Assembly: GCF_020497125.1 (NCBI RefSeq)
Contig: NC_059075.1
Coordinates: 44,180,003 to 44,244,002, forward strand
DNA length: 64,000 nucleotides
Reading direction: 5' to 3'
Source of the DNA: Mauremys mutica
Lineage: Eukaryota > Chordata > Testudines > Geoemydidae
Under the pieces are notes generated by a model, which was not told where the DNA came from, did not search any database, and saw only the letters and a program-made list of their open reading frames with translations. This document shows, piece after piece, positions 33,441 through 45,140 of the stretch. The translations under genes and the position numbers were made by a program. Each line of letters begins with the position of its first letter. The first letter of the stretch is position 1.

Positions 33441-34554
33441 AATAATGCTTTCCTGGCCCCCTGCAGGTGACCAACTGAAGCCCTAATGCATGAGATTTTT
33501 AGGAACATAAGACACAAACCATGACAAGGATTGTATCTTTATCTGTGTTTGTTCAACACTTAGCACATTAAGGCCTTGAACGTCATTGGGGCTTCTAGGC
33601 TGTACTGTAATTTAAATATTAATAATTGGTAAACTTTTGGGCAGAGGCTGGTTTTGTTTTCAGTGTCTAACACAATGGGACCATTGCATCTAGGCAGCCC
33701 CGCTATATAAATAATAAGTGCTGTGATTGTATCTAGTAAGCTTACCAACAGCTGCCATGTGGAAGCATAAAAATAATTTAACATGCATTTGTTACCAACC
33801 ACTTTCATGCTAAAATACCCTATACTACTGTATATCATAGGGCAGAGGTTCATCATTATAAAGTCATAACATAAATGACGGGTAAACCATTTTCCATATA
33901 AAACTGTTTGCATATTGTAAAAGAAGAGATTGCAAAATAATTCTTTGAGTGGATGAGATGAAACTTTTAATCACTTATTTTTTGTCATATTGGATCAAAT
34001 TGCTTTAATCCTTTTAGAGAGTGAAATTGCTATCCCTGTATGTATGAGTCATTGGTTTTAATGATAAAATTTCTTAAATTTAATACTTGCTTTGGGATTT
34101 CAAACAATGTCACTACAATGGTATTTTAAAGGCACTTTACTCTCAACATTTTAATATAAGACTCTATAATAGTGTCACAGTTTGTTTAATGTATTTTTCA
34201 GACTTGCTAGTTTTTTTGCTATCCAGTGTGCCATTCAGTGTATGAGGCATTTGACCTTATCTCATAGTTTATGGATTGTATTAAAATATCTCCCGGATTA
34301 AGGCCATCTGTGGTGAAAAGGAACTATGCTAGTGGATAAAGTTAGGAACACAGCTTTGCTCCAGAATGGGAATTCCATCTTCGACTGTGCTCAGTGAGAG
34401 AGATGATTTAGAAGAATGTGTATAAAAACCTCCCATAATGGACACTTAAATGCTAAGATATACTTGGAACTTTCTTCCTGATCCCAGACAATTAGTGGTA
34501 GGTTTATGTCATGAAACATGAAGGTTTATTACCCTCATAAATTTGTATCGTATC
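33441..34554. other. unannotated AT-rich DNA
   Basis: A 117-codon - frame (33560-33913) has no recognisable domain and poor composition for a protein. Nothing else seen. Confidence 0.4.
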
Positions 34555-34740
34555 TCATTTAACTGCAGCTACTTTATTGTTTGTAGAAACATTTAATCCT
34601 TTATTAAATCCTTCTAAGGTCATTGGCTCAGTAATACCTTGTGGCTGGGAGTTCCACACATGCTTTAGTTCAAGGAAAAATAACTTTCTCTTTCTTTTCA
34701 TTGTACCATCTTTTAATTTCAATGAGCATTCTTGTAACAT
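34555..34740 (-). mobile_element. possible old CR1/L2-type ORF2 C-terminal fragment
   Basis: The - frame contains KRKRKLFFLELKHVWNSQPQ, then TEPMTLEGFNKGLN, which resembles the pattern (FF..RVV.VWN.LP......S...FK..LD) that ends CR1/L2-clade ORF2 proteins. The match is short, with no tail. Confidence 0.4.
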
Positions 34741-35483
34741 AGGATGGATAGTGCCACCTTTTTGATCAGCATGTTATATTGCATGTCTCCAATAAGCCAC
34801 AATGCTGGAAGGAATTCTCAGACAGCTGTGGCTTATCAGTGGAGGAAAACCATGAGGCTGCATGATAACATTAATAAAGGAAAGTAGTAATGCAAAAATG
34901 TCCCTAGTTACAAACTGTTGATGCACTGTATTCCTGAGGGGGCTAGCACTTTATGTGGGGCTTTTCCTTGCTCCCAACACTCCATGTTAGTGACTGGGAG
35001 ATTAGGGTTACTGAGCACTGTGAGAAGGCACTTAGGACTTTGCATAAGTAGGATCTAATTCTCTAAATATGGCTACTCAAATATCTGGGGTGGCACTCTG
35101 TTAATTGTGCTGGTCCAAATTCTTAGCAAGCTTTTATGGACTCTAGCCATAAGCGTGTGTATGTGTGTGTGGACATCCTCCCCACCATCCTCCAGTAATG
35201 AACAGAACAATGAATAGCATAGCTAGTTAGTTTCTTTGATATAATACTAGTTTTTTTGTTTGAAGCAACCCTTTTATGTCTCCTCTTGGCTTGTTGGGAT
35301 ATATCTATCTCATCATGGGCCTGAAGGCACACAGTATAAAACCAATTTCTGACAGCATTCTAGGTTTCTCTCTGGCATCTGGCAGGTGTAGTTGAGATGC
35401 TTGCCTGGCAGGAAGGTGATACTAACCCTCCTTGGAGAAAAATAACACTACCAGCAGTATGGTGTTAGTGTGGTGGTCAGTGT
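34741..35483. other. unannotated DNA
   Basis: No gene or repeat recognised. There is a short tgtg run near 35155. Confidence 0.35.
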
Positions 35484-36120
35484 GACAAAATGAGCCATGT
35501 TTTATATCTTCTGTTTCCTGCCACTTCCCTATTTGGGTTGGTGACTTTTTATAGCCTTCGTCCAAAACATGATTGTACACCTGGCTATCATGCAAATTGG
35601 TCTCTGTAAGTCTTCTGATATCCAGTCCACATACTGAGTCTTTGGCCTTGGTTGTTTTCCATCCATGATCATTGGAAGGGCCATTCTACCAATACAACTC
35701 TTAGGTCTCTGCTGGACATACCAACATACCAACTTTTCTTCAGTTGGGGCAACCAATATTAGGCCCTTCTGTGACACATCCCAGAGGTAACCAGGGTTGT
35801 GAGGCAACCAGGGTTGTGAGGCAACTCGCTGCCACCTGCCCTTAGCATGAGGAAGTCTTGTCTGTGCCTGCTGTACATCAGATCCCTGACTCCATCAGCC
35901 TCTGGCAACATAAACATTGCCTTCCAGGCTTCTGCAGGACACTCTATACAGGTTAGCGATAGGCACTCACCAATCTGTGAGTCCTCAGCCCCACTGAACG
36001 CTCACAGAACTCGCAGATCCTCTCTTCTGAAAGGAGTAGTACATACTAGCTGACAAGATTCAACTTAGGATCACCACTTTACTTAACACGTCACTTATCT
36101 AGACCATAAAAACAAGACTA
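35484..36120 (-). mobile_element. possible LTR-type remnant
   Basis: Dense words such as ccacctgcccttagcatgag and gcaggacactctatacagg resemble antisense LTR text of turtle retroelements. On - a possible TATA-like stretch (aaaaagtcacc, gctataaaaag, about 35545-35560) is present. Termini and duplication were not found. There is an imperfect local duplication of aaccagggttgtgaggc near 35790-35825. Confidence 0.3.
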
Positions 36121-36124
36121 TAAC

Positions 36125-36893
36125 CCTCAGATCCTTCTCAGCAGTACTACCACCTAGCCAAATATTCCTCATTTTGTAGCTGTGTATTTGATTTTTTCCC
36201 TTCCTAAATGCAAAGTACTTTGCACTTGTCTTTTTTGAATTTCATTTTGTTGATTTCAAACCAGTTCTCCAATTTGACAGTAATTTTTAATTCTAATCCT
36301 GTCCTTGAAAATGCTAGCAGCTTTGTGTCATCTGCACATATTATAAGCATACTGTCCACTCCATTATCTAAATAATTAATTAAAATGATTAAATAGTGCT
36401 GGCCCCAGGACTGGCCCCATGTGGGACTCCTCTAGATATGTCCTCCCAGTTCGACAGCAAACCATTGATACCTACTCTTTGGGTATGATCTTTCAACCTG
36501 TTGTGCATCCCCCTTATTGTAATTTCATCTGGACCACATTTCCCTAGCTTGCCTATGAGAATGTCCTGTGAAAGTCTTATTAAAATCAAAGTATATCACA
36601 TATACTTCTTCCCCCACCCCATCCAGTAAGCCAGTAACACTGTCAAAGGAGGAAATTAGGTTAGTTTGGCATGATTTGTTTTTGACAAATTCATGCTGAT
36701 TATTCCTTATAACCCTATTATCCTCTAGATGCTTACAAATTGATTATTTAATAATTTGTTTCAGCATTTTTCCAGCAATTGAAACTAGACTGACTGATCT
36801 ATAATTCCCTGGGTCTTCCTTGTTCCCCTTTTTAATGCTAAGTACTATGTCTGCCCTTCTCCAATCCTCTGGGACCTCACCCATCCTCCATAA
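36125..36893 (-). mobile_element. CR1 LINE fragment: reverse-transcriptase domain
   Basis: On -, 36989-36744 contains GEVPEDWRRADIVLSIKKGN and KEDPGNYRSVSLVSIAGKML, the start of the CR1 reverse-transcriptase domain (palm/fingers). 36589-36389 contains IGKLGKCGPDEITIRGMHNR and LLSNWEDISRGVPHGASPGA, the region just before the catalytic core. Stops and frameshifts lie between them. The motif with the catalytic FADD lies beyond the preserved part. The LINE text stops abruptly at about 36893, where LTR-like sequence starts. Confidence 0.88.
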
Positions 36894-37499
36894 TGTAAAT
36901 AATAGTAAATCAGAATAATGGAAACAAGGTTGCATATAAAACCAAAGCATAACACGTTTTCTAGTGCTTAAACTTAACTCACAAGACATTCCTCTGTTTC
37001 TTACAGCATAGCTTACCCCAAATCCTTTCCCCGGGGTTTTCAGCCAGGTTGGCTCAGCTCCTGCTTTCAGAGGATCAAGACTGCTGGCAGCTTGTCTTCA
37101 CAGATTGAAGGATGCCAGAGCGTCTTTCTGCACCCCTGAATATACCAGATCAGACCTTTGGCCTTCACCTGAAAACAGGGTTCTTCCCCCACTGTTTACT
37201 TCATCCCATTAATTTCCTTCTGAAATCTCTGCAAGCTCATCATTAGCATTTGACTCAGTATGCTAATCAACTTCTGTTGTAAGACACACAATGGTCCATC
37301 AGGGAGAGAAGTCTCTCACCTTCTGTCTGGAGAAGTTTGTCTCCAGCCATGCTACCTTTGAATGACCTGCCTTTAACACAGACCTACAGTACATAATTTT
37401 CAGCATATATACATAAATTATATATTTTCCATACATACATCTCACAATGACTAATGAAAGTCTGTGCCATATTGGTCATAATAGAGATCTTACATAACA
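36894..37499 (-). mobile_element. LTR-type remnant next to the CR1 fragment
   Basis: The + text starts tgtaaataatagtaaatc and ends gatcttacataaca (TG...CA). It carries antisense words like those in the LTRs at 39-45 kb (atacataaattatatat; cttttcagg-like regions). Flanks cataa and ttcat do not match, so the ends are approximate. No coding region. Confidence 0.4.
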
Positions 37500-37649
37500 T
37501 TCATTTGGTGAACCCAGGGGATCCCCATGCCCTCTGCCAGCTGGTATCAAGAAGTCCTTAGGTCACAACTTTCATTTCATTTCCTATCACAGTGTCTCCA
37601 ACCATTTGACTATCTCAACATCTTTATTTCCATGGTGGAGACCATTCTG

Positions 37650-38345
37650 ATTTCTTTTCTAGTGACTGGTCAAGTCCCTCTTATGTACATTGAGAATGGG
37701 TTGAATTACAGTTGTATGCGCTCTGCCTTTTAACCTTATTGGCATCTTTTTATCACAAAGAACTGGAGTCAGCTTCCACCATTTGCACCAACCAGTTTTA
37801 GTATGAGGCCAGACATCACTTAGGAGGGCACCAGAGTCAGCAATCATTGATCCTAGGTATTTAAATTATTTCATTATTCTAAGCTTTCTGCCTGCTATAT
37901 CCCTTATGAGGAGTCCTCCTCCCTCTGTTATCATAGCCTTGATCTTAGCAATATTCACCCTAAGTTCTGCCTTTCAAAACTATTTTACCAGTTTTCAAAG
38001 TTGATTTGCAGGTTCCCACAATCTTCCGCATATCATTAAGTCATCAGCAAACAGCATATTCCAAGGCGACTCCCTTCATATGTTCTCGCTTATCACATCC
38101 AAGACAACTGCAAACAAAAAGGGCTCAATATTTACTGGAAATTATTTACTGTAGCCCCATTTAGTTTTGACTATGGTAATCACTCTATCACACATGTCCT
38201 GGATAAGATGTGTTATCCTTCCGGCACATCTCTCCAAACTCTGGCAAACTCCACCAAACTAATTCTCTTGGTACACAACTGAATGCTTTCTCCAGGTCCA
38301 CAAAGACCATATCATTATGAATTTCTAGGCTTCTGTTAGCCTATA
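37650..38345 (-). mobile_element. RTE-type LINE reverse-transcriptase fragment
   Basis: On - the frame includes LFADDLMICGRLWEPANQ (the catalytic FADD box of reverse transcriptase), then LRVNIAKIKAMI and, at 37847-37659, the post-catalytic segment (SGALLSDVWPHTKTGWCKWW, KLTPVLCDKKMPIRLKGRAH). The GWCKW and VLCD..MP.RLKG words are typical of RTE-clade elements rather than CR1. Several stops and frame changes make it inactive. Upstream words (cacaaagaccatatcatta on +) extend it to about 38345. Confidence 0.75.
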
Positions 38346-38775
38346 TCAAACCTTTATATGTGTTTATATGTGTTATTTAATTTCGTAGGCAATTTGAAGC
38401 AATAACTTTTAATGGTAATTGCATACATGTGCATGTATACCTATGCACTTCTTTTGCACGGAACTCCAACTGCTGCAGTACATCTAGAAGTGCAAAGATT
38501 CACACTGCTGAAAGAGATCAAGTATTTCATCAGATGAGTAATTATTATAGAGATAGGTAAAAGTTCTGCCAGCTCTTAAAGATAAATTGTCCTTTCAGCT
38601 AGCCATCAAGTGGAGTCTCTTATCAGTGGAGAACTGCTCTTTTTGCTCTCAGAAAATGTACATTTTTATATCACCTAACTTCTTTGCTATAATAACTGAA
38701 ACATCTGAAATAAGCGCTAAGGGAAATTTTTAAAATACATTTTTAATCAGGTGCTTCTGGGATTATAATACCAGA

Positions 38776-40027
38776 TGTAACTGTGCCTCAGTGGGTCACA
38801 ACTGAGGATGCCAAATTCAGGATGAACTGCTGAGAAATAGGGCAAACACAACCCAAAAGTGGTGGTTATTCTTTTATAAGATATACCAAACCAGCCACAA
38901 AAGTACACTCCTGTTTCATCATACTGACTAACAAGAAAACATAAGGGGAGTTTCCTCAGGCATTTCAATTCTTCTATCCCACCAAAAACACTGGATTCAT
39001 AGATGAGTGGTTCTTTGCAACCAATCTCACCGAGATCCCAAAGGACTGGCCACACACCCAGGTCAATATATAACTTAGATCTTACCCCAAAATCACGCTG
39101 ATGCCAATCCTTTAGTATCTAATATCTAAAGGTTTATTCATAAAAAGGAAGAAAGAAAGGTGAGAGTTTAAAATTGGTTAAAGGAATCAATTGCATACAG
39201 TAATGGCAAAGTTCTTGGTTCAGGCTTATAGCAGTGATGAAATAAACCGCTGGCTTACGTCAAGTCTCTGGAGTACAGCCACAGCTTGGATGGGTCATTC
39301 AGTCCTTTGTTCAGAGCTTCAGTTTGTAGCAAAGTTCCTCCAGAGGTAAGAAGCAGGACTGAAGACAAAATGGAGAATCTGCAGCTGCCTTTTATAGTCT
39401 TTTGCCATGCAGCCTGTGCTTCCTTTGTTTCAAACACAAGCTGCCCAGCACATGGCTTGGAAGCCTTAGAGTTCTGTCAATGGGCATGTCCCTGCATGCC
39501 TTGCTGAGTCATAAGGTGTATCTGCTTTCTCTCAATGGATCAGTTGTATAGCTCATGGTCCTTAATGGGCCATCAAGCAGGCTAGGCAGTGCCGATGCCA
39601 AACTGTCTGGGGGTGTCACCCAGAAGCATAGCACAAGTTTGAAATACAGACATATTTACATATCTATAACTCATAATACAAAGGTGATACAAACATATAC
39701 ACAAGATTATAATATCTGGCAAATTATAACATTTTTGTAGATATCTTACATGGCATGTCTGGCTGTGACCGGTGTCCGAGTGGGGGATAGCTATGGTGAG
39801 CTGCAAAAAATGGGGCAGACAATCCCCATAAAGCTGGTGGATATTCCAATACGTATAACTTCACAAACAAAAATGATACATGCATACAGATAGCATAATC
39901 ATAACCAGCAAAACATAATCTTTTCATAGACACCTCCCTTGACAACCTTTGTACAATATTTGCTACAAATATATAACAGTGGGTGCAACAATGATCTATA
40001 TGGTCATATTCTAATCAGATAATGTCA
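38776..40027 (-). mobile_element. solo LTR, - orientation
   Basis: Read on -, it starts tgacattatctgattagaat and ends ggcacagttaca (TG...CA). Flanks are ccaga (38771-38775) and ccagg (40028-40032), a 5-bp duplication with one mismatch. A TATA box (tttata on +, 39391-39396) and an AATAAA (tttatt on +, 39133-39138) lie 255 bp apart in the right order for U3-R-U5. There are no retroviral genes on either side, so this is probably a solo LTR left by recombination. A 102-codon - frame (38747-39055) overlaps its end. Confidence 0.65.
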
Positions 40028-40032
40028 CCAGG

Positions 40033-41559
40033 TAGCCACCAAATTGGGACATGAAAGGTCTCATTTACAACTTATTGGGAGCCCAAGTCTGCATTGAATT
40101 TTTCTGTGAATTCACATAATTGTTCATCAAAAATAAATATATCTAGTGATATTTGTTTATCCAGGAATATAACTGAAAATATAGATAATGAACTTATTTA
40201 AATTTTCATACATCTTCTGCTAAGATATTTTCAATATACTATATTTAGTGGAATTCTGACATTGTGTTACCAGTATTCTTTTAGGTACTAAAATCTGAAA
40301 TATGGTTCATGCCAGTTTTAGTGTTACATGATACTGATGTGTTCCTGTGATTGGAGTATGGTAAATCATGGAGCATAAATTGGCCTTCTCAGCACGTGCA
40401 GCAGAATCGCCAAAGAGGAATCATGTATTTCAAACTGTTGTGCTAGCAAAAAGCCAAGAGCTGTTCAGAGCAGAAGACCACTGAATCTAAATCCTGGAAG
40501 AGTAATAAAATTAATGGCAATGTAGATGAAACATGTTCCAAGAAAACGTGTTTTCTTGCTGTTTGGAAATAACTATTTTAAATATCTACTGTATTTTACA
40601 AAAACATAACAAATGACCCCAATATTCATAACTAATTAATGGTGCCACAGCACATTAATTTAAGGCTCATATGCAATCAGGCAATTCTATTTATGTTGTC
40701 TTGATATTACTTTGGAGAGCTGGTCCGGATTTTTTTGATATATTTTGTCAGAAAATGTTAGTTTGTCGAAAATGAAACTTTTCATGGATGCATATGAATT
40801 TAACTGAAACTTTAATAGGGAAGGTTTCTTAGGTCCAGGATGGAATTTTGAGAGAGAGAATGACACACCCAGAATAGCCAATAACCCAGGTTACTGGCCA
40901 AACCATATCTGAGAGAGATCCAAATTCAGCAGAACAGGGACTTTAATGTGAGCTATCCCACATCCAAACGGAGTGTCGTAACCACCAGGCTATTGACTGT
41001 TCTGCAGTGGCTTACTGCTCCTCCCCTTTTTTCATGAAAAATGTTGAATGGTCTTATTTTCTTCCATGTCTAAATGAAAACACATGTCAAAACCTCAAAA
41101 TATTTTGTGGAAACAGAATTATTTTCTGTTTTCTGGCCAGCCCTAGTTATCATGCCCAGGGTTCTTTTTCTCATTTATTTCTTAACAATGCACCACAGAT
41201 CATTGTACTGGATGGCAGGCCAGAACTCAACTTCTTGTTTGGCCAGCATATTATTATTCTGTGATGTGAGTTGTGCATACAACTTATCACAATAGAGTGG
41301 GAATCTCTAAACCTTGAGCGAGAGGACCTGTCAACTTCAGACAGGTGGAATGCAAAACTACTTCCCTCCTCCTTTGTTGATCTATTATCTGTGTGTATGT
41401 TTAAAAAACAACACACCCAACTTTAATTTCTCAGTCATTGCTCAAGAGAAGCTTATGGATGAAAAACCTGGGTGAGGAAACGAATATCCCTTCATATAGT
41501 TGTTTGCTTCTGAGAACAGGATAAGAGACTCCCCTGCATATTTTCCATGGGTCAGATAC
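40033..41559. other. unannotated AT-rich DNA
   Basis: No gene or known repeat recognised. Short ORFs near 41.0-41.4 kb overlap on both strands. Confidence 0.4.
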
Positions 41560-41685
41560 TGCAACCTTTGCTCATGATAAGTAGCACATACTGAGTCAGG
41601 TAAGTTCATTGATATCAATGGGACTACTATAAGTAAGTGCTACTCATGGTCAGTAAAATTTACAAAATCAGGCTCTATGGTACAG
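41560..41685. repeat. ancient palindromic interspersed repeat
   Basis: Text around caatgggactactataagta is flanked by inverted arms (tgctcatgataagtagcac and gtgctactcatggtcag; gatactgcaac and acaaaatcaggctct). Same family style as 49618-49752 and 53060-53172. Old and non-coding. Confidence 0.5.
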
Positions 41686-42963
41686 TGAAGCAAATCCAAA
41701 TGTACAGGTTTTCAAAGTTGTGTCATTCTGTGTTCTTTCTTTTATAAATAAACCAGGAAACTTAGGAGAGAGGGACAGGCAAGACTGTTAAACAAGAATG
41801 TCCCTGAATATTTGCCTACTCTTAGAATAAACGTTTGTTGGGATTCCCTTTGAGAACTTTCCACTTGGCTTCCCAAGAAGTCAGTTCAACTCCAGAAAGT
41901 GGTTCGGAGGGAATACCAACAGCTTTGAGCTGAAAACACATTTTGGTGCAGTAAAAAACCAAAACCAAAACCAAAACACTTTTGGTGACATTAACAAGAC
42001 AAATACATAAGAATAATATATAAAAGAGAAATAACATCAGCTGTGTTTACACTGCAGTCCTTTCAATGTGAGGGAAGTTGAGGAAGCCACCACTAAGCAT
42101 TCGAAAATAACTATACACCATATACAAAAGTTTGTATACACTATATACAAAACTTTGAAATATAAATACTAGTAAAGAGGAGCAGAAAGAAAAGGAGAAG
42201 GTGAAGGTGAAAGCAATGGGAGAGATGAATTTCTCAAAATCCCCATACTGCCAAGTGTCTTGGGTTCTGTAAATGCCTTTCTATACTCTGTGAGACTATC
42301 AATAGAGCTGTGAAACATTCTTTAAATATAAAAGTGAGCTTTTTTGTGCCTAAAGTATATTAAAATATAACCCATTGAGATTTTCGTTAATCAAATGTGT
42401 ACACAAATGCACAGAAAGAAGCTGACTCAATAATATGTTTCATATGTAGCTCATTGTTTTTTTCCTGACCTGACATGCTGTACCAAACCTTGTGATCCAA
42501 AACATAAGTCTACATCTTTGATGCATTGGACATAACCAAACCAATATGATGGGTTTTATATTCAATTACTGCAATTAGTGTGTGTTTACTTCAACCTAAC
42601 CTTGAAATCTTTTGAGGTTCAACCACTGCTTGGTCCTCAAGGGTCTTTTGGCATAGAGGTTAATTAATTTTGCACTCATGTCCTGAGCCTTTGAGGTGTG
42701 ATGTTCCTCAACTCTCATGGGAGTTGATGGTCTTTGGTCACAAGACTGAGCCCTAATGGATTAAATACTCCTGGGCAGTACATTGTCCCTGCTAGATGGA
42801 TTCTAAAGGCCTTCTTGGAACTATGGTGTTTGTATTCCTCTGCTATAACTCAATAATTCTGGTTAGCAGAGAATTTTATAACAAATTATACAATGAACCC
42901 TGTGCTCTTAGAAAGGAGCATGCATCAAAGCTAAGCTTATTTAAGCTAGGGAAAGACTAAGCC
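41686..42963. other. unannotated AT-rich DNA
   Basis: Includes a short ccaaaa run near 41955. Nothing else recognised. Confidence 0.4.
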
Positions 42964-43841
42964 TGTTCCAGCTTATATCACAGTTCAGGACAACTGCACC
43001 TGTATTTCCCTTCTGGTTCAGGGCACCCAACCCTCAGGCTTTCAGCTCCCCAGCTGTGGCCTCTCCTAGGTGAAGAAATGTGTGTCTCTCCCTTCTGACT
43101 GGGGTATTTCCTGGCTGGACAGTCCCCTGCCTTCGCTGTGTAATTCCTAGCACAGTCAGTCTGCCTAAACAGACCGCTTGCTTTCTCGTCAGAGACAGAC
43201 AGCAGTGTAATTGCTAGAGATATAAGTTACCATTCAATTCTTTCTAAGCAAGCCTACTTTATTCTTAAGGTAAAAAGCATTACAGAGAAAACTTTTTAAA
43301 ACAATAAAAGAACCTACAAACATGCTAATAAGTTTATCAGGCATCACCCCTCCCTTGGGGTTTCTTTGTGATCACAAGTGCATCAGAGTTGCAGCTCGGA
43401 ACAAGCAGACAGTCTTATGATGCCTCAGTAGGCCAAGTTCTTCCAATACTTCTCTAACGATTGGGGCCTTCTGTGAACTAGGGGTCCTGTCCATTTGCTG
43501 GATCAGGAAGAAGACCCTGAATAAGCCTAAATTTAGGAGTTTTATCCATAAGTCTTTTCTTTGTCTGTGGGTCTTTGGAAAATCCAATTTGAACTAATAT
43601 ATGCGTATCTTCCCCAGGAAGGCTTCAAAGTCTGATAGCTGTGGATGTTCATTAGCATTCCCCTCACCCCCAGAAAAGGTACATACAATTCTACAATAAC
43701 ACATACACAGTTGCATTTTTAATACAGTGTACCCCAAAGGTATTAACCCTAATTCAATCAGGTTGAATTTAGCTCAGTAAAGCTTCTCTTAATTCCATAA
43801 GGTTTGTTCAGTATATTACAAGATATTGTCAGTCTGTTACA
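42964..43841 (-). mobile_element. LTR-type element, - orientation
   Basis: On - it starts tgtaacagactgacaatatc and reaches gctggaaca near 42964. A - strand AATAAA equivalent (tttatt on +, 43258-43263) lies in the 3' half. The layout (AT-rich U3 side at the right, GC-richer U5 side at the left) fits a solo LTR. Flanks do not form a clear duplication, so the left border is approximate. The 71-codon ORF at 43372-43587 is not recognised. Confidence 0.5.
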
Positions 43842-43984
43842 GCAGCTTCTTCAAAAAGAGGGAGTTCTGGCACTGGAAACCATCAGATGCTTTCACTGTA
43901 TCTGAGGTTGAAAGATCAGGTTAGTCATTTTCCTGCCACTATTGAAAATAGCCTTGTATAAAGCTTCTTTAATGTTTTCTCACC

Positions 43985-44006
43985 AGAGAGAGAGAGAGAG
44001 AGAGAG
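43985..44006. repeat. (AG)n microsatellite
   Basis: Eleven uninterrupted AG units beside an LTR. Confidence 0.95.
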
Positions 44007-44021
44007 TAGAATGGACTGCTA

Positions 44022-45135
44022 TGACATACCCACAGTACAATTCAGACTAATGAGTATCTGTCACCCCTGTCCTCTAACCTGGCATGCCCTTTACTATGCT
44101 TTGCTGCTGTAGCCTCCAGTTTGGATGGCTCACAAACAGCCTCCAGCATGCAAGTCATTCCTGTGTGCGTGTGTGCGTGTGCGTGTGCGTGCGTGCGTGC
44201 TGCAGCCAGCCAGCCAGACAGAGCTTGGCTCTGACCAGCTTTGGTTATATTGCAGGGTGACCACAACACACCCCAGTCTTAGATTTCCCCCCATACATGT
44301 ATGTCTTGTATTGCCCAGACCTCTCTTGGACAACACAAATTCATAGAAGTCCATATTTCTTTAATAGAAATAGTATGTTCACATCTTGTACTCAAAATGG
44401 AGTTTCACAAACACTTAAGTGTAAACACACTGGATTAGATAAAACATAAAACAAGCTTATCAGCTACAAATAAAGAGATTTTAAGTGAATACAAGTAATG
44501 AGGTATAAAAGTCAGAAATAGATATAAGAAAAATAATAATATGCAACCGGTGCCTAACTTAAACTATGTTAAATTCAGAGCAAAGTTTTTTTTCATCACA
44601 TGCTCTCAGCAGTCTTATTGACTACACTTCTTAGCTGAGGACCTTTTCTCCAATTCAATATCTGCTTCCTTTCTCTCTTCCGGTGCAGTGAATTGATGGA
44701 GAGAGAGAGGAGGGATCTTTGTCCCTCCTTTTTATAGTGTCAGTCCCCCTCTGGGAAAACATTTTCAGCTGAGATTTTGGAGGCAAAAGTCTATGGAGAA
44801 GGCTATCCTGTGGCTTTTCCTCACTTGTTTTGAGGTTTCTTTGTTTACTCTTCCTGCTTGATGACTCTGTTTACTGCTTAAATGCAAATTAAGTAGAGCA
44901 CACATTCCTTTGTTTGAGACAGACCTCTTTGCCAACTTTTTCTGTGGTTTTGAACATGTGTTAACATCATACAGGGAAATTTTATAACTTCACATACAAT
45001 GTTGTCACACTTATTTTATCAGAGCAATATTGATCAGCAAGTTATGAGTTTTCAGATGGTATCTCAAAAGACATAGGTTGTACAAAGATTATTACAGCAG
45101 TGTGTAGGGTGTCAGCACAGAGATATTCTGTCACA
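44022..45135 (-). mobile_element. solo LTR, - orientation
   Basis: On - it starts tgtgacagaatatctctgtg. A TATA box (tttata on +, 44731-44736) is followed about 370 bp later by ATTAAA (tttaat on +, 44360-44365). The left border is ambiguous: ending at 44022 gives TG...CA tips but only a shifted ctgct match, while 44108 gives an exact 5-bp gctgc duplication (44103-44107 and 45136-45140). A (GTGC)n-like run lies inside. No retroviral genes are adjacent. Confidence 0.6.
44162..44200. repeat. GTGTGC/GCGT simple repeat
   Basis: Alternating gtgtgc, gtgcgt and gcgt units, purine-pyrimidine alternating throughout, inside the LTR's 3' part. Confidence 0.9.
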
Positions 45136-45140
45136 GCTGC

